Shown here piece after piece: positions 1 to 8,700 of a DNA stretch of 31,077 nucleotides. The first letter of the stretch is position 1; each line of letters opens with the position of its first letter. The position numbers and the translations under genes are program-made. The notes under the pieces were generated by a model. That model saw only the letters and a program-made list of their open reading frames with translations, was not told where the DNA came from and made no database searches. Source of the DNA: a virus; IMG/VR virus record IMGVR_UViG_3300006754_000078, positions 1-31,077 of that record. One strand, 5' to 3'.

Positions 1-1
1 C

Positions 2-250
2 GACTTGATATTTACTATATCGAGGACAATTGACGATAGGCAAAATGGAACAGGACGTTTCTTCATTGCCAAGAACAGATTCGGAGAGGACGGAGTTATT
101 TTGCCAGCAAAGATTGACTTGGCGAGAGCGAAAATGGAAGTATTTCCTCCGAATGGAGAAACAATTGGGGAAGTCCAGGCTTTAACCGCCAAAAAACAAG
201 CTGAGAATCTAAGAGACAAATATAAAGCATACAAGGAGGGTAATAAATGA
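2..250 (+). CDS. Probable replicative DNA helicase (DnaB/gp41-like), C-terminal fragment
   Basis: The reading frame is open from the left edge, so this is the tail of a larger gene; the TTG at position 5 is an internal Leu codon, not a start. The visible part begins with a strand ending in ISRTIDD, then GRFFIAKNRFGEDG. The order 'hydrophobic strand, Arg/Asp-rich turn, KNRFG, Gly' matches the end of the RecA-fold domain in DnaB/gp4/gp41 hexameric helicases, where it follows the last core strand. A charged helical tail (about residues 60-82) follows. The stop overlaps the next start (ATGA, 247-250), and a strong Shine-Dalgarno sequence for the next gene lies in the last codons. A helicase fits the replication genes downstream. 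The ATPase motifs are outside the window, so another RecA-fold ATPase is possible. Confidence 0.5.
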   Translation, partial: DLIFTISRTIDDRQNGTGRFFIAKNRFGEDGVILPAKIDLARAKMEVFPPNGETIGEVQALTAKKQAENLRDKYKAYKEGNK

Positions 251-2655
251 GTTACGAGCCGCAAGAACAAACGATATCATATTTTGAAGGCGATGAACTG
301 GCGACAAATGTCTGGTTAACGAAGTATGCTCTAAAGGACACTGCAGGGAACATTTTAGAGCATACTCCCGACGACATGCACCGTCGTCTCGCTTCTGAAT
401 TTGCCAGAATTGAGTCGCAATTCGGAGGAACTGATGCTCTTTCTGAGAGCGATATCTATGAACTCCTAAGAGATTTCAAATTCATTGTTCCGCAAGGTTC
501 ACCCATGATGGGAATCGGCAACAATTACGTCAAGATTTCTCTATCAAATTGCGTCGTAGTGGACTCCCCAGCAGACAACGTATCTTCCATTATTGACTCT
601 GGAAAGTGTTTGGCAAATCTATTTAAGAGGAGATGTGGAGTTGGCATAGATATCAGCAATCTCCGCCCCGAAGGTGCTCTCGTTAACAACTCGGCAGGAA
701 CAACAACAGGTGCTTGGAGTTTTGCAGATTTCTATTCATATGTCTGTCGGATGATTGGGCAAAATGGTCGCAGAGGAGCTTTAATGATTTCGATGGATGT
801 GCGACATCCTGACATTGAGAAGTTCGTCACAATGAAGCATGATATGTCCAAAGTCACAGGGGCAAATGTTTCCGTTAAGATTTCAGATGACTTCATGGAG
901 GCTGTCGAATCTGGCGATGACTTCACTCTTCAGTTTCCTGTCGATTCCGACTCTCCCGTCTTTAGCAAGACGATTCGCGCTAAGGAGTTGTGGGACAATA
1001 TCGTTGACTCCGCTACAAAGACAGCAGAGCCTGGTATTTTGATGTGGGACAATATTACAAACAACCTTCCAGCAGAATCCTATAAAAATCAAGGATTTCA
1101 AACACTTACGACAAATCCTTGCGGAGAAATACCCTTATCTGCCTATGATAGTTGTCGTCTAATTTCTATCAATCTTAAGAACTTCGTAAAGGATTCTTTT
1201 GGGCAAAATCCTCACTTCGATTTTAAACATTTTAGCGAAGTTGCAGCAGCCGCCATGCGCTTATCGGACGATCTCGTTGAGCTTGAGATTGAAAAACTTG
1301 CTAACATCTTGAGCGCCTGCGATACTGATGATGAGCGGGAACTGTGGAACAAATTGAAAGATGCATGTGTCAATGGTCGCCGAACCGGACTCGGCACCCA
1401 CGGCTTGGCAGATGTAATTGCTTGTTTGAATCTCGCCTACGATTCTGAAGAAGCCATATCGATAATCGATAAGATATACGAAACACTTAAGATTTCAGCA
1501 TATACTGAAAGCGTTCATTTATCTGAGCAACGCGGAGCTTTCCCTGTCTTTGATTGGGAGACTGAGAGGGAGAACGGCTACATTCAGTCTCTCCCGAGAG
1601 AGCTTCAGCTTCTTATTTCAAAGCACGGACGGCGAAACATTTCGATTCTCACGAATGCTCCAACTGGATCAGTTTCTATTTTGTCTCAAACCAGTTCTGG
1701 CATCGAACCTGTTTTTCGAAATTCATATATCCGCCGTCGAAAATTGTCTCATAATGAAAATCACATCAACCCTGACTTTACTGATGACCTTGGAGACAGG
1801 TGGGTCGAATATGAAGTGTTTCATCACAATTTGAAACAATATCTCGAACTGATGCAAACCGATGAAATTCCTGACTTTTTTGTCGAATCTGATAGTATCG
1901 ATTGGAAGAATCGAGTTCGCATCCAGTCAGCAATTCAAAAGCATATTGATCATTCAATCTCAAGCACGATTAATCTTCCGAAGGGAACTTCATCTGATGT
2001 TGTGAGTGAGATTTATGTCTCTGGCTGGAAAATGGGACTAAAAGGAATTACGGTTTATGTAGATGGATCGAGAACAGGTGTCTTAGTCACGGATAGGCAG
2101 GAGGGCTCTTTTCCGCAGCATACAGCAGCGAAACGTCCAGAAGAGCTTCCTTGCAACATTCATCATACGACAATTCAGGGTGAAAAATGGATAATCTTAG
2201 TGGGATTGTTAAATGGCAAGCCATACGAAGTAATGGGCGGATTATCAAATCTTATTGAGATCCCCTCAACACATACCAAGGGTATCTTAATCAAGCATCC
2301 TCGAAAGACAATGAATTCAGTCTATGATTTCAAAGTCGGAACAAGCGGAAATTCAATGCGCGTTAAGGATATCGTCAAAGTGTTCGATAATCCGAACAAT
2401 TCAGCATTCACTCGACTTATTTCTCTTTCGCTCCGGCACGGTGCTGATATCCAATATGTTGTTGAGCAGATGCAAAAGGACAGAGATAGTGATATGTTCA
2501 CTTTCGCTAAATGTGTTGCGCGAGTTTTAAAGGGATACATCAAGGATGGAACAAAAACGGGCGGAGCCAAATGTCCCTCTTGTGGGCAAACAAGCGGTTT
2601 CGTCTACATCGAAGGTTGCAGAACGTGCTCTTGCGGATTTGCAGCTTGCGGATAG
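247..2655 (+). CDS. nrdJ: Adenosylcobalamin-dependent (class II) ribonucleotide reductase
   Basis: Reduces ribonucleotides to deoxyribonucleotides for phage DNA synthesis. Class II enzymes use coenzyme B12 instead of a separate radical subunit, and no nrdB-like gene lies nearby. Visible residues: first redox Cys102 in SNCVVV, the active-site NPCGE at 290-294 (Cys292 thiyl radical, Glu294), and second redox Cys303. Also present are NGRRTGLGTHGLAD (376-389) and NAPTGSVS. The C-terminus has the class II zinc-ribbon-like tail CPSCG...GCRTCSCGF with several Cys that shuttle electrons to the active site. At 802 residues it is slightly short: no N-terminal ATP-cone is seen, so overall activity may lack dATP shut-off (inference). 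The start has a near-perfect Shine-Dalgarno sequence (AAGGAGGG) and overlaps the previous stop. Confidence 0.93.
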   Translation: MSYEPQEQTISYFEGDELATNVWLTKYALKDTAGNILEHTPDDMHRRLASEFARIESQFGGTDALSESDIYELLRDFKFIVPQGSPMMGIGNNYVKISLSNCVVVDSPADNVSSIIDSGKCLANLFKRRCGVGIDISNLRPEGALVNNSAGTTTGAWSFADFYSYVCRMIGQNGRRGALMISMDVRHPDIEKFVTMKHDMSKVTGANVSVKISDDFMEAVESGDDFTLQFPVDSDSPVFSKTIRAKELWDNIVDSATKTAEPGILMWDNITNNLPAESYKNQGFQTLTTNPCGEIPLSAYDSCRLISINLKNFVKDSFGQNPHFDFKHFSEVAAAAMRLSDDLVELEIEKLANILSACDTDDERELWNKLKDACVNGRRTGLGTHGLADVIACLNLAYDSEEAISIIDKIYETLKISAYTESVHLSEQRGAFPVFDWETERENGYIQSLPRELQLLISKHGRRNISILTNAPTGSVSILSQTSSGIEPVFRNSYIRRRKLSHNENHINPDFTDDLGDRWVEYEVFHHNLKQYLELMQTDEIPDFFVESDSIDWKNRVRIQSAIQKHIDHSISSTINLPKGTSSDVVSEIYVSGWKMGLKGITVYVDGSRTGVLVTDRQEGSFPQHTAAKRPEELPCNIHHTTIQGEKWIILVGLLNGKPYEVMGGLSNLIEIPSTHTKGILIKHPRKTMNSVYDFKVGTSGNSMRVKDIVKVFDNPNNSAFTRLISLSLRHGADIQYVVEQMQKDRDSDMFTFAKCVARVLKGYIKDGTKTGGAKCPSCGQTSGFVYIEGCRTCSCGFAACG

Positions 2656-2670
2656 TTGTGGAGAATTATG

Positions 2671-2895
2671 ATGAACTTTAATCACCTTGTATCTCGAATC
2701 AATGCCAAGTCGCGCTGCTCTGGAGAAGGGCACTATTGGCTACCAACGGGAACAATGGAAGCGACGCCTTCTGGGGATTTTCGTGTTGATTTTTACTGCA
2801 AACACTGCTATAATAGGGCTACCGAGTTTTTGAACAAGAAATCATACGGTATGCACAAGAACACCCTAACCAAATATTCAAACACAGGAGAATAA
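2671..2895 (+). CDS. Small putative zinc-binding protein, unknown function
   Basis: A 74-residue protein that I do not recognise. Cys16 and His21, then a Cys-x2-Cys pair (43 and 46) in an aromatic strand (FYCKHCY), could make one zinc site of the knuckle or treble-clef kind. The rest is polar with a basic C-terminus. The start at 2671 is chosen because GGAG lies seven bases upstream; ATG 2668 is also possible, and a TTG at 2656 lacks a site. It follows the reductase by 15 bases. Its coding sequence contains a near-consensus promoter (2786-2814) aimed at the next gene. The role is unknown; nucleic-acid or protein binding is the usual guess for such miniproteins. Confidence 0.7.
   Translation: MNFNHLVSRINAKSRCSGEGHYWLPTGTMEATPSGDFRVDFYCKHCYNRATEFLNKKSYGMHKNTLTKYSNTGE
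2786..2814 (+). promoter_or_regulatory. Internal extended -10 sigma-70-type promoter upstream of GroES-like gene
   Basis: TTGATT at 2786-2791, a 17-base spacer, and TATAAT at 2809-2814 preceded by TGC (extended -10). It lies inside the upstream coding region, about 80 bases before the GroES-like start. The same architecture recurs at intergenic sites in this window, which supports a real promoter over chance. Confidence 0.5.
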
Positions 2896-3183
2896 ATGCT
2901 TTATCCCCGAAACCGACATTTGTCAATATTGCCAGAATATATTGAACGCCAAAACAAACAACGAGATTCGACAATCCTATTGCCAGAAGACTATTCCAAG
3001 GTAGAGAGTCGCTACTGCGCGGCATCTGTCGTAAATGTATCTTCAGACTGTAATCTTGATGTCCTTGCGGGAGATCGCATTTTAGTTGATCGCAGCATGA
3101 TTGAAGAAGTCGAATATGATGGAGAGACAAATTATCTGATTTTAGCAAACTATGTTATCGCAGAAATTGGAGATAATACTTGA
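2896..3183 (+). CDS. GroES-like co-chaperonin (Cpn10 fold)
   Basis: Likely the lid partner of the phage GroEL encoded at 17915. At 95 residues it has the usual Cpn10 length (GroES 97). The C-terminal half follows the Cpn10 pattern: AGDRILVD (58-65), the turn EVEYDGE (71-77), then LILANYVIAEI (81-91), which matches the family's 'GDkVlf...y...ev..dgeeylil.e.dilavi' order. The segment 18-33 looks like the mobile loop, with a hydrophobic ILL triplet (27-29) where GroES has IVL, the part that docks on GroEL. Phage co-chaperonins such as T4 gp31 are similarly diverged. It starts right after the upstream stop with GGAG in place. Identification rests on pattern, so confidence is moderate. Confidence 0.68.
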   Translation: MLYPRNRHLSILPEYIERQNKQRDSTILLPEDYSKVESRYCAASVVNVSSDCNLDVLAGDRILVDRSMIEEVEYDGETNYLILANYVIAEIGDNT

Positions 3184-3635
3184 TGGCACATCATTATAAC
3201 TTGTTTGATGCAAAATCAAAAACAGTATTAGTCTCCGGAGGAATGGATCCTATCCATGTCGGACACTGCAGGCTGCTACAGGAAGCGGCAAAATATGGTA
3301 ATCTAGTTGTCGTTCTAAATTCAGATGAATGGCTCAAACGCAAAAAGGGTTTCGCATTTATGCCATTCGAGGAACGCCGGGAGATTGTCTCCTATATCAA
3401 GGGTGTCCATATCGTAGTTAAGGCAGACGATTCAGATGGGACTGTATGCGATAGTCTCCGAAAATATAAGCCAGACTTTTTCGCCAATGGTGGCGATAGA
3501 ACGACAGACAACACTCCGGAAATGAAGATATGTGAAGAATTGGGAATTAAGATGCTGTGGGGAGTTGGAGGAGGAAAGATTCAGTCCAGCAGTGAGTTAA
3601 CAGCCGCAGTACCAAAAGAAGATGAAGAGTTATGA
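3183..3635 (+). CDS. Cytidylyltransferase-like nucleotidyltransferase (HxGH family)
   Basis: Resembles the adenylyl/cytidylyltransferases that activate glycerol-3-phosphate, heptose-1-phosphate or similar phosphosugars (TagD or RfaE C-terminal type). VLVSGGMDPIHVGH (15-28) gives the nucleotide-binding strand and the HxGH signature (HVGH, 25-28). Later elements are NSDEW (46-50), NGGDR (102-106) and SSSEL (135-139), the place of the ISSTxI-like motif. At 150 residues it is a single-domain enzyme. The ATG at 3183 overlaps the previous TGA (TGATG) and has GGAG upstream, and is preferred over the TTG at 3180. It overlaps the next gene, and two genes on sits another nucleotidyltransferase-like protein, so a joint role in making an activated sugar or headgroup is likely. 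The substrate cannot be told from sequence. Confidence 0.82.
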   Translation: MAHHYNLFDAKSKTVLVSGGMDPIHVGHCRLLQEAAKYGNLVVVLNSDEWLKRKKGFAFMPFEERREIVSYIKGVHIVVKADDSDGTVCDSLRKYKPDFFANGGDRTTDNTPEMKICEELGIKMLWGVGGGKIQSSSELTAAVPKEDEEL

Positions 3636-4539
3636 AAAAATAGTAATAGGAGGAACGTTCAGTTCTGTCTTATATTCGTTTTTAACAGGCACTCCCATCA
3701 TATTCGCTGAGAGTGTTCAGACTCATCCGTTTGACTTTTACGATATCGATGTTGATTTGAGCCTTGTGGACGAGAATCCTCTACGATATGCTTTGAAGAA
3801 GGTGGACGGAGGAAATGTAATGTTCGGAACGTCAAAGCAAGAAGTAAATGACAAACTGTTAGCATTTCTTTCTCTTTCGGGACTTGTTCCTTTCTCTCAT
3901 TTAGCCAAATCTATTCGCATTGAGGATGATGAATTGCGCATTTCCACCGGAACTGGGACATTTCGAGTCAAATATGAAGAATTGATAGTATTTGATGATA
4001 AAGATGTCTATGGACTCCCGTCGGTAACCGAAAATGATGAAAATAGGATAACCACAGTTTTAGATTGGTTTGATGTTAAGTTCTGCGTTGGGTTGAGAGA
4101 GTATGACTATATTGAAACAGGGGACAATTTCGTTAATCGTATATTTGTATATTCATCCGTCCGCCCGGATGTTGTTGCCGCCTCAAAAGACTTGGCAGTA
4201 ATTTCATATCTTCCAGCACAAGATGCAGTTCAGGAATATCACTATTCAGATACATATGCGAGATTTAAGATTCTTAAGTTGCTGAAATCCTTCGGAATCC
4301 GAGGAATGAAAAATGGTAAAAATCCCAATTATCCTGAAAAGTCCGCAGAGCCGTTTAAGTGGCTTTCTCCAAGAATTGAATTCTCCGAACGAGAAATAAT
4401 GCCCCTCCCTATGGGAAGATATACAGATACCGAGAAAATTAAGTTTTCATATGAATCTCCAGAAGAGATAATTTTGAATCATCAATTGAATACGAATTCT
4501 TATAATTCTAAGCTGATGAGCATGATGAGGATAAAGTAG
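3622..4539 (+). CDS. Conserved phage-type protein of unknown function, possible dinucleotide-binding N-terminus
   Basis: 305 residues, not recognised with certainty. The N-terminus (KIVIGGTFSSVLYSFL, residues 6-21) begins with a strand, a Gly-rich turn and a helix, then a second strand ending in an acidic residue (PIIFAE, 25-30). That is the order of a Rossmann FAD/NAD site, though GxGxxG is not complete. The C-terminal third has REIMPLPMGRYTDTEK (about 264-279), reminiscent of flavoproteins such as UDP-galactopyranose mutase, but I cannot confirm that. It overlaps the genes on both sides, between the cytidylyltransferase-like and the nucleotidyltransferase-like proteins, so a shared sugar-nucleotide pathway is plausible (inference). 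Confidence 0.6.
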   Translation: MKSYEKIVIGGTFSSVLYSFLTGTPIIFAESVQTHPFDFYDIDVDLSLVDENPLRYALKKVDGGNVMFGTSKQEVNDKLLAFLSLSGLVPFSHLAKSIRIEDDELRISTGTGTFRVKYEELIVFDDKDVYGLPSVTENDENRITTVLDWFDVKFCVGLREYDYIETGDNFVNRIFVYSSVRPDVVAASKDLAVISYLPAQDAVQEYHYSDTYARFKILKLLKSFGIRGMKNGKNPNYPEKSAEPFKWLSPRIEFSEREIMPLPMGRYTDTEKIKFSYESPEEIILNHQLNTNSYNSKLMSMMRIK

Positions 4540-5483
4540 TGGAAGGAAAACCAACACCGCTAAGAGGGCAGCAATGGGGAAGATTCCATCTCGCAGGAAT
4601 AATTCCTGTAGCAGGACACAAGCATGATTTCGGATTCCAATGGGATAATGTCCTTATGCCCATCGCAGAGGGATACACCGCCATCGAACATTCGATAATG
4701 GAGTGTGCTTATGCTGGATGCGATACCATTTGGATAGTGTGTAATACCGACATTCAGCCCCTCATTCGCCACAGAGTGGGATCATATGTTCAAGATCCCA
4801 TTTGGCACGGTAGGGTTCTCTCACCATATCCAGCAGAAGAGCGTAAGCCAATTCCAATACATTATGTGCCGATTCATCCGAAAGATAGGGAAAAGGTTGA
4901 CTGCTATGCTTGGAGCGTGTTGCATGGAGCGAACACTGCTTATTGGATAAATCTCCAAATGAGTAGATGGGTGACTCCAGATAAGTATTTTGTCTCTTTC
5001 CCTCTTTCTGTGTCTCCGGAGAATGTTTTCCGCCCCCATCGACAGCTAATCTCAAGTTCCGATAATTTCTTTCTGAGCTATGATGGAAAGACGGTGAAAG
5101 ACGGCGAGTATTTGAGTTTTACTTTTGGACCGTCCGATTTTGTCAAATGCCGCCGCATAATAAGGACAGGAACAGGCACAACCGTCCCTGGTATGGATTA
5201 CACTTCGGAAGATATACTTTCTGGCAATTTTGATATACTTCCATTTGAAGAAAGATGGTCAGCAAAGCATTTTTCCCTTGACAAAGTGTTTGAACCTGTT
5301 ATAATAGAGGGAGAGAATGTGAAAGAAGTAGAGTGGTTTCATAATATTTCCACTTGGGAAGGATATTCTGACTATTTTGCATCCGAAGAGTCAAAGACAG
5401 TAACCCGCCCATATAAGGGCATAATGAACTACCGTGAATGGAACGGTGTAGGAGTTGAGTATGGTGAGGAAGAAGACGAGTAG
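4539..5483 (+). CDS. Putative sugar-phosphate nucleotidyltransferase-like protein (GT-A fold)
   Basis: 314 residues. The N-terminal region has LAGIIPVAG (18-26), LMPIAEGYTAIEHSI (39-53) and GCDTIWIVCNTD (60-71). This order (GIIPAAG, a Leu-Met-Pro loop, a helix naming the target, then a strand ending in C-x-D) is that of sugar-1-phosphate nucleotidyltransferases. The classic GxGTRxxPxTxxxPK loop is altered: GHKHDFGFQWDN stands in its place, so catalysis is not assured. The start GTG overlaps the previous TAG (TAGTG, 4537-4541). It belongs with the two upstream genes as a co-translated block. The C-terminal half is not recognised; it contains an internal promoter-like sequence at 5278-5305. Confidence 0.55.
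   Translation: MEGKPTPLRGQQWGRFHLAGIIPVAGHKHDFGFQWDNVLMPIAEGYTAIEHSIMECAYAGCDTIWIVCNTDIQPLIRHRVGSYVQDPIWHGRVLSPYPAEERKPIPIHYVPIHPKDREKVDCYAWSVLHGANTAYWINLQMSRWVTPDKYFVSFPLSVSPENVFRPHRQLISSSDNFFLSYDGKTVKDGEYLSFTFGPSDFVKCRRIIRTGTGTTVPGMDYTSEDILSGNFDILPFEERWSAKHFSLDKVFEPVIIEGENVKEVEWFHNISTWEGYSDYFASEESKTVTRPYKGIMNYREWNGVGVEYGEEEDE
5278..5305 (+). promoter_or_regulatory. Internal consensus promoter candidate
   Basis: A perfect TTGACA (5278-5283), a 16-base spacer, and a perfect TATAAT (5300-5305) with TGT just before it. It lies within the 3' part of the nucleotidyltransferase-like gene and would transcribe the coiled-coil gene at 5461. Both hexamers are perfect, and the spacer is within the accepted range. 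Its location in a coding region is the only reason for doubt. Confidence 0.5.
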
Positions 5484-5682
5484 CACTGGTGATGTAAATA
5501 ACTTACAAGAGCAGGTGGATACTTTGACGAAACAATTAAACACAGAACGTCAGAAGACGACGAACTTTGCGCAGAACTTGGGCAAAATGCGCATGCGCGT
5601 CATTGAAGTCCTTGAACTTGAGAACAGTGTTCGCACCCAAGTCGTCCGAGAGATTGATTCTGTTTTTGATCGCTCTCTATAG
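5461..5682 (+). CDS. Small coiled-coil protein, unknown function
   Basis: 73 residues, basic at the N-terminus, then a long amphipathic heptad region (about residues 13-60: NLQEQVDTLTKQL...) predicted as a coiled coil. No family is recognised. The start at 5461 is chosen for AGGAG six bases upstream; a TTG at 5455 is in frame but has no spacing. It overlaps the end of the preceding gene by 23 bases and is followed within ten bases by a terminator hairpin, so it closes the first transcription block. A structural or adaptor role is likely. Confidence 0.65.
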   Translation: MVRKKTSSTGDVNNLQEQVDTLTKQLNTERQKTTNFAQNLGKMRMRVIEVLELENSVRTQVVREIDSVFDRSL

Positions 5683-5690
5683 AATAAGCT

Positions 5691-5719
5691 CCCCAGCCTC
5701 TTGACAGGGGCTGGGGTTT
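5691..5719 (+). terminator. Rho-independent terminator hairpin, overlapping the next promoter
   Basis: CCCCAGCC (5691-5698) pairs with GGCTGGGG (5709-5716) around a 10-base loop, followed by a short TTT. The stem is strong but the T-run is brief, so termination may be partial. The -35 box of the polymerase promoter starts in the loop at 5701. Confidence 0.65.
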
Positions 5720-5729
5720 GTGCTATATT
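5701..5729 (+). promoter_or_regulatory. Consensus extended -10 promoter for the DNA polymerase gene
   Basis: TTGACA (5701-5706), a 17-base spacer and TATATT (5724-5729) preceded by TGC. The -35 hexamer is in the loop of the terminator hairpin at 5691-5716 and the spacer contains its right arm, so terminator and promoter are nested. The leader to the GTG start at 5755 would be about 20 bases. Confidence 0.8.
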
Positions 5730-5754
5730 GTATGAATATTGAGAGAGGGAATAA

Positions 5755-8700
5755 GTGAACAAAGTAGATAAAATACCATTTGTGGGATTGCATGCCCACA
5801 GCACATTTTCAGCGCACGACGGCTTCGGCTACCCACAGGAACATCAAGAATACGCCTACGAAAATGGCATGGATGCCCTCGCGCTAACCGATCACGGCAC
5901 GATGAATGGAATCTCTTATGCGATTCTAAATGCGAAGAAAATGAACGCCGAGGGGAAGAAGTTTAAGTCGATTCTTGGAGTCGAAGCTTATTTCATTCCC
6001 GACGTTATTGACTGGCGAGAGAAATATGAGCAACTCAAGGAAGATAAGAAAGCCGCCAAACAATTAAGGACGAAAGAGTCAGGAACTGCTGTCGAAACAG
6101 ACGGTTCAGCAGGAGACTCTTCAGTCGGCGAGTTGCCACGCTATCGACATCTCATCCTCCTCGCCCAAAATCAAATAGGACTGAACAATCTCTATCGTAT
6201 TGTCTCGGAGTCTCACGATGAGAAGCACTTCTATCGCCGTCCTCGGGTTGACTTTGCCCTCCTCCGAAAATACAGCGAAGGAGTGATTTGCTCCACTGCT
6301 TGCATGTCTGGTCCTCTCGCAGGCTTATGGTGGCAGCACAAAGACGAGGGAGACGAAGCCGTCCAATTGGCAATGACGGAGTATATTCAAGAATTCGTCG
6401 GCATCTTCGGAGACAGATTTTACGGAGAACTTCAGTGGAACTCCATTCCCGAGCAACATGAGATTAACAAACATGTCATCCAAGCATGTCTTCGTCACAA
6501 TGTCCGAATCATCTCTACAGCAGATTCTCACTACCCCAGGCAAGACGCTTGGCGAGACAGGGAGATGTATAAACGCCTTGGCTGGCTTTCCAAGGGCACT
6601 CCCTCGTGGATTACAGAAGAGAAATTAAAGATGCCGGAATCTGTCGAAGAGATTGGATATGAACTGTATCCGAAAAATGGACAACAGATGTGGGACGCTT
6701 ACAAAAACTATTCTGCACAATGCGGCGTGGAATATGACGATGCCCTGGTGATGGAGTCGATAACGCTCACTCATCAAGTCGCCCATGAACAAATTGAAGA
6801 CTTCCAGCCAGACACTACCATCCAGCTTCCAGACTTTGTTGTTCCCGAAGGTGAGACGGCAGACGGCGCCCTTGCGAAAAATGCCGTCAAAGGCTTGAAA
6901 GCAAGGGGCTTGACTTCTGAGAAGTATGTTAATCGACTTAAATACGAACTTGATGTCATTAGCACTCAGGGCTTCTCGAAATACTTCCTGACAATGAAAG
7001 CCATTGCAGATAAGGCAAACGAGATGATGGCAACCGGTCCAGCCCGAGGCAGCGCAAGCGGAAGTCTCCTCGCCTATGTGCTTGGAATTACTCAAGTTGA
7101 TCCCGTTCGGTTCGATTTGCCATTCGAGCGCTTTATGACGAGAGATATGGACGGCATGCCGGATATCGATTTCGATGTAGCGGAACCCGCACTACTCAAA
7201 GAAAAGTTGGCAGAGGACTGGGGAGAATTTACTGTAATCCCTATTTCAAACTGGAATACCCTTCAGTTGAAGTCGCTCATTAAGGACATCGGGAAATTTT
7301 ATGAAATCCCCTGGACAGAGGTAAATGAAGTAACTGGCAAAATGATGATTGAGGCAACTCCTGCAGCCAAAAAGGCTCACGGAATCAAGGCTGGAGTATA
7401 TGTTCCAACTTTCGAAGAGGTAATGGAGTATTCTCCTACCCTCCGCTTGTTTTTGGACAAGCACTCTCACATCAAGACTCATGTTGAGGCAATCTATGGG
7501 AATATCCGAGCAAACAGCCGCCACGCCGGAGGCTGTCTGATCGCCGATAATCTAAATGAACATATGCCCTTAATTAGGATTCGCGGGACTTGGCAGACTC
7601 CTTGGGCAGAGGGACAACATGTTCGTCACCTGGAGCCACTTGGTTTTATCAAATTCGATATCCTTGGATTATCGACATTGACAATGATTCAGGTAGCGGT
7701 ATCCCATATTCTAAAGCGACATCATGGAGTCGAGAATCCGACAATTGAGGATATCAATGAATACTATGATGAAAACCTTCATCCAGACATTATTGATCTG
7801 AACGACAAGGAAGTTTGGAATAACGTATTTCACAAGATTGACAGCACACCGGGAGTATTCCAGTTCGCCGAATCTGGAATGAGGAATTTCTGCGAACAAG
7901 CAAAGCCCGATAATCTCACAGAGCTATCAGCAGTGACATCTCTCTTCCGCCCCGGACCATTGTCAATGGGAACGGACAAACAGTTTGTTGAGGCAAAGCG
8001 AGCCCCGCAGCTTGTTACTTACGAGCACCCGATTCTGAAAGAGGTTTTGGAGAAGACATACGGACTAATCATCTTTCAAGAGGACATCGCAAACATTGCC
8101 CACAAGATCGGCAAGGACATTTCTCTCACAGAGGGCAACAAGCTTCGAAAGCTCCTGACAAAGAAGGGAACAGGCTCAACTGTTGCGACAAAGAATGCAA
8201 TCCACGAGAAGTATATCGCCGGCGCAAAAGAGAAGGGCATTCCTGTCAACGTGGCAAATTCAATCTGGGACAAAATGGAGGCGTTCGCAGCATACGGCTT
8301 CTCGCTCAATCACGCAACCGCATATAGTCTCATCTCTTACCAGTGCGCTTGGTTGTTCAATTACTATCCCGTTGAGTGGATGGCAGCCTTTCTTCAGAAA
8401 GAGCCGGAGAAGCGAAAAGAGAAAGCAATCATGCTCGCCAAGAAAGCGGGCTTTGAAATTAGAAAACTCGATATCAACACTTCCGGACGAGTCTGGGAGA
8501 TTAGCGAGAACGGCAAAACCCTAATCCAGCCCCTAACTGCAATTAAGGGACTTGGGGACGCAGCAATTGATCAGATTCTTGCCAACCGTCCATTCGAGAA
8601 GGTTGAAGATTTCCTATTCAATGAAGGTATTACTTATTCAAAGCTCAACAAAAAGGCTCTCGATGTCCTGATCCGATCAGGGGCAATGAATACTCTCGTT

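Noticed and set aside
5-7. TTG as the start of an 81-residue protein at the left edge.
   Set aside because: The frame is open to the window edge and the first residues continue a helicase-type strand; no ribosome site is visible.
3622-4539. Naming the 305-residue protein UDP-galactopyranose mutase.
   Set aside because: Only a partial Rossmann-like start and one C-terminal motif are suggestive; the full FAD-binding and catalytic residues are not visible.
6625-7095. A 156-codon antisense frame within the polymerase gene.
   Set aside because: It covers the polymerase region leading into the conserved palm motifs; it has no start signal and no recognised similarity.
7678-7704. TTGACA sequences inside genes (for example in the polymerase, IMPDH-like and GroEL genes).
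   Set aside because: No TATAAT-like box lies 15-19 bases downstream, so they were not called promoters.
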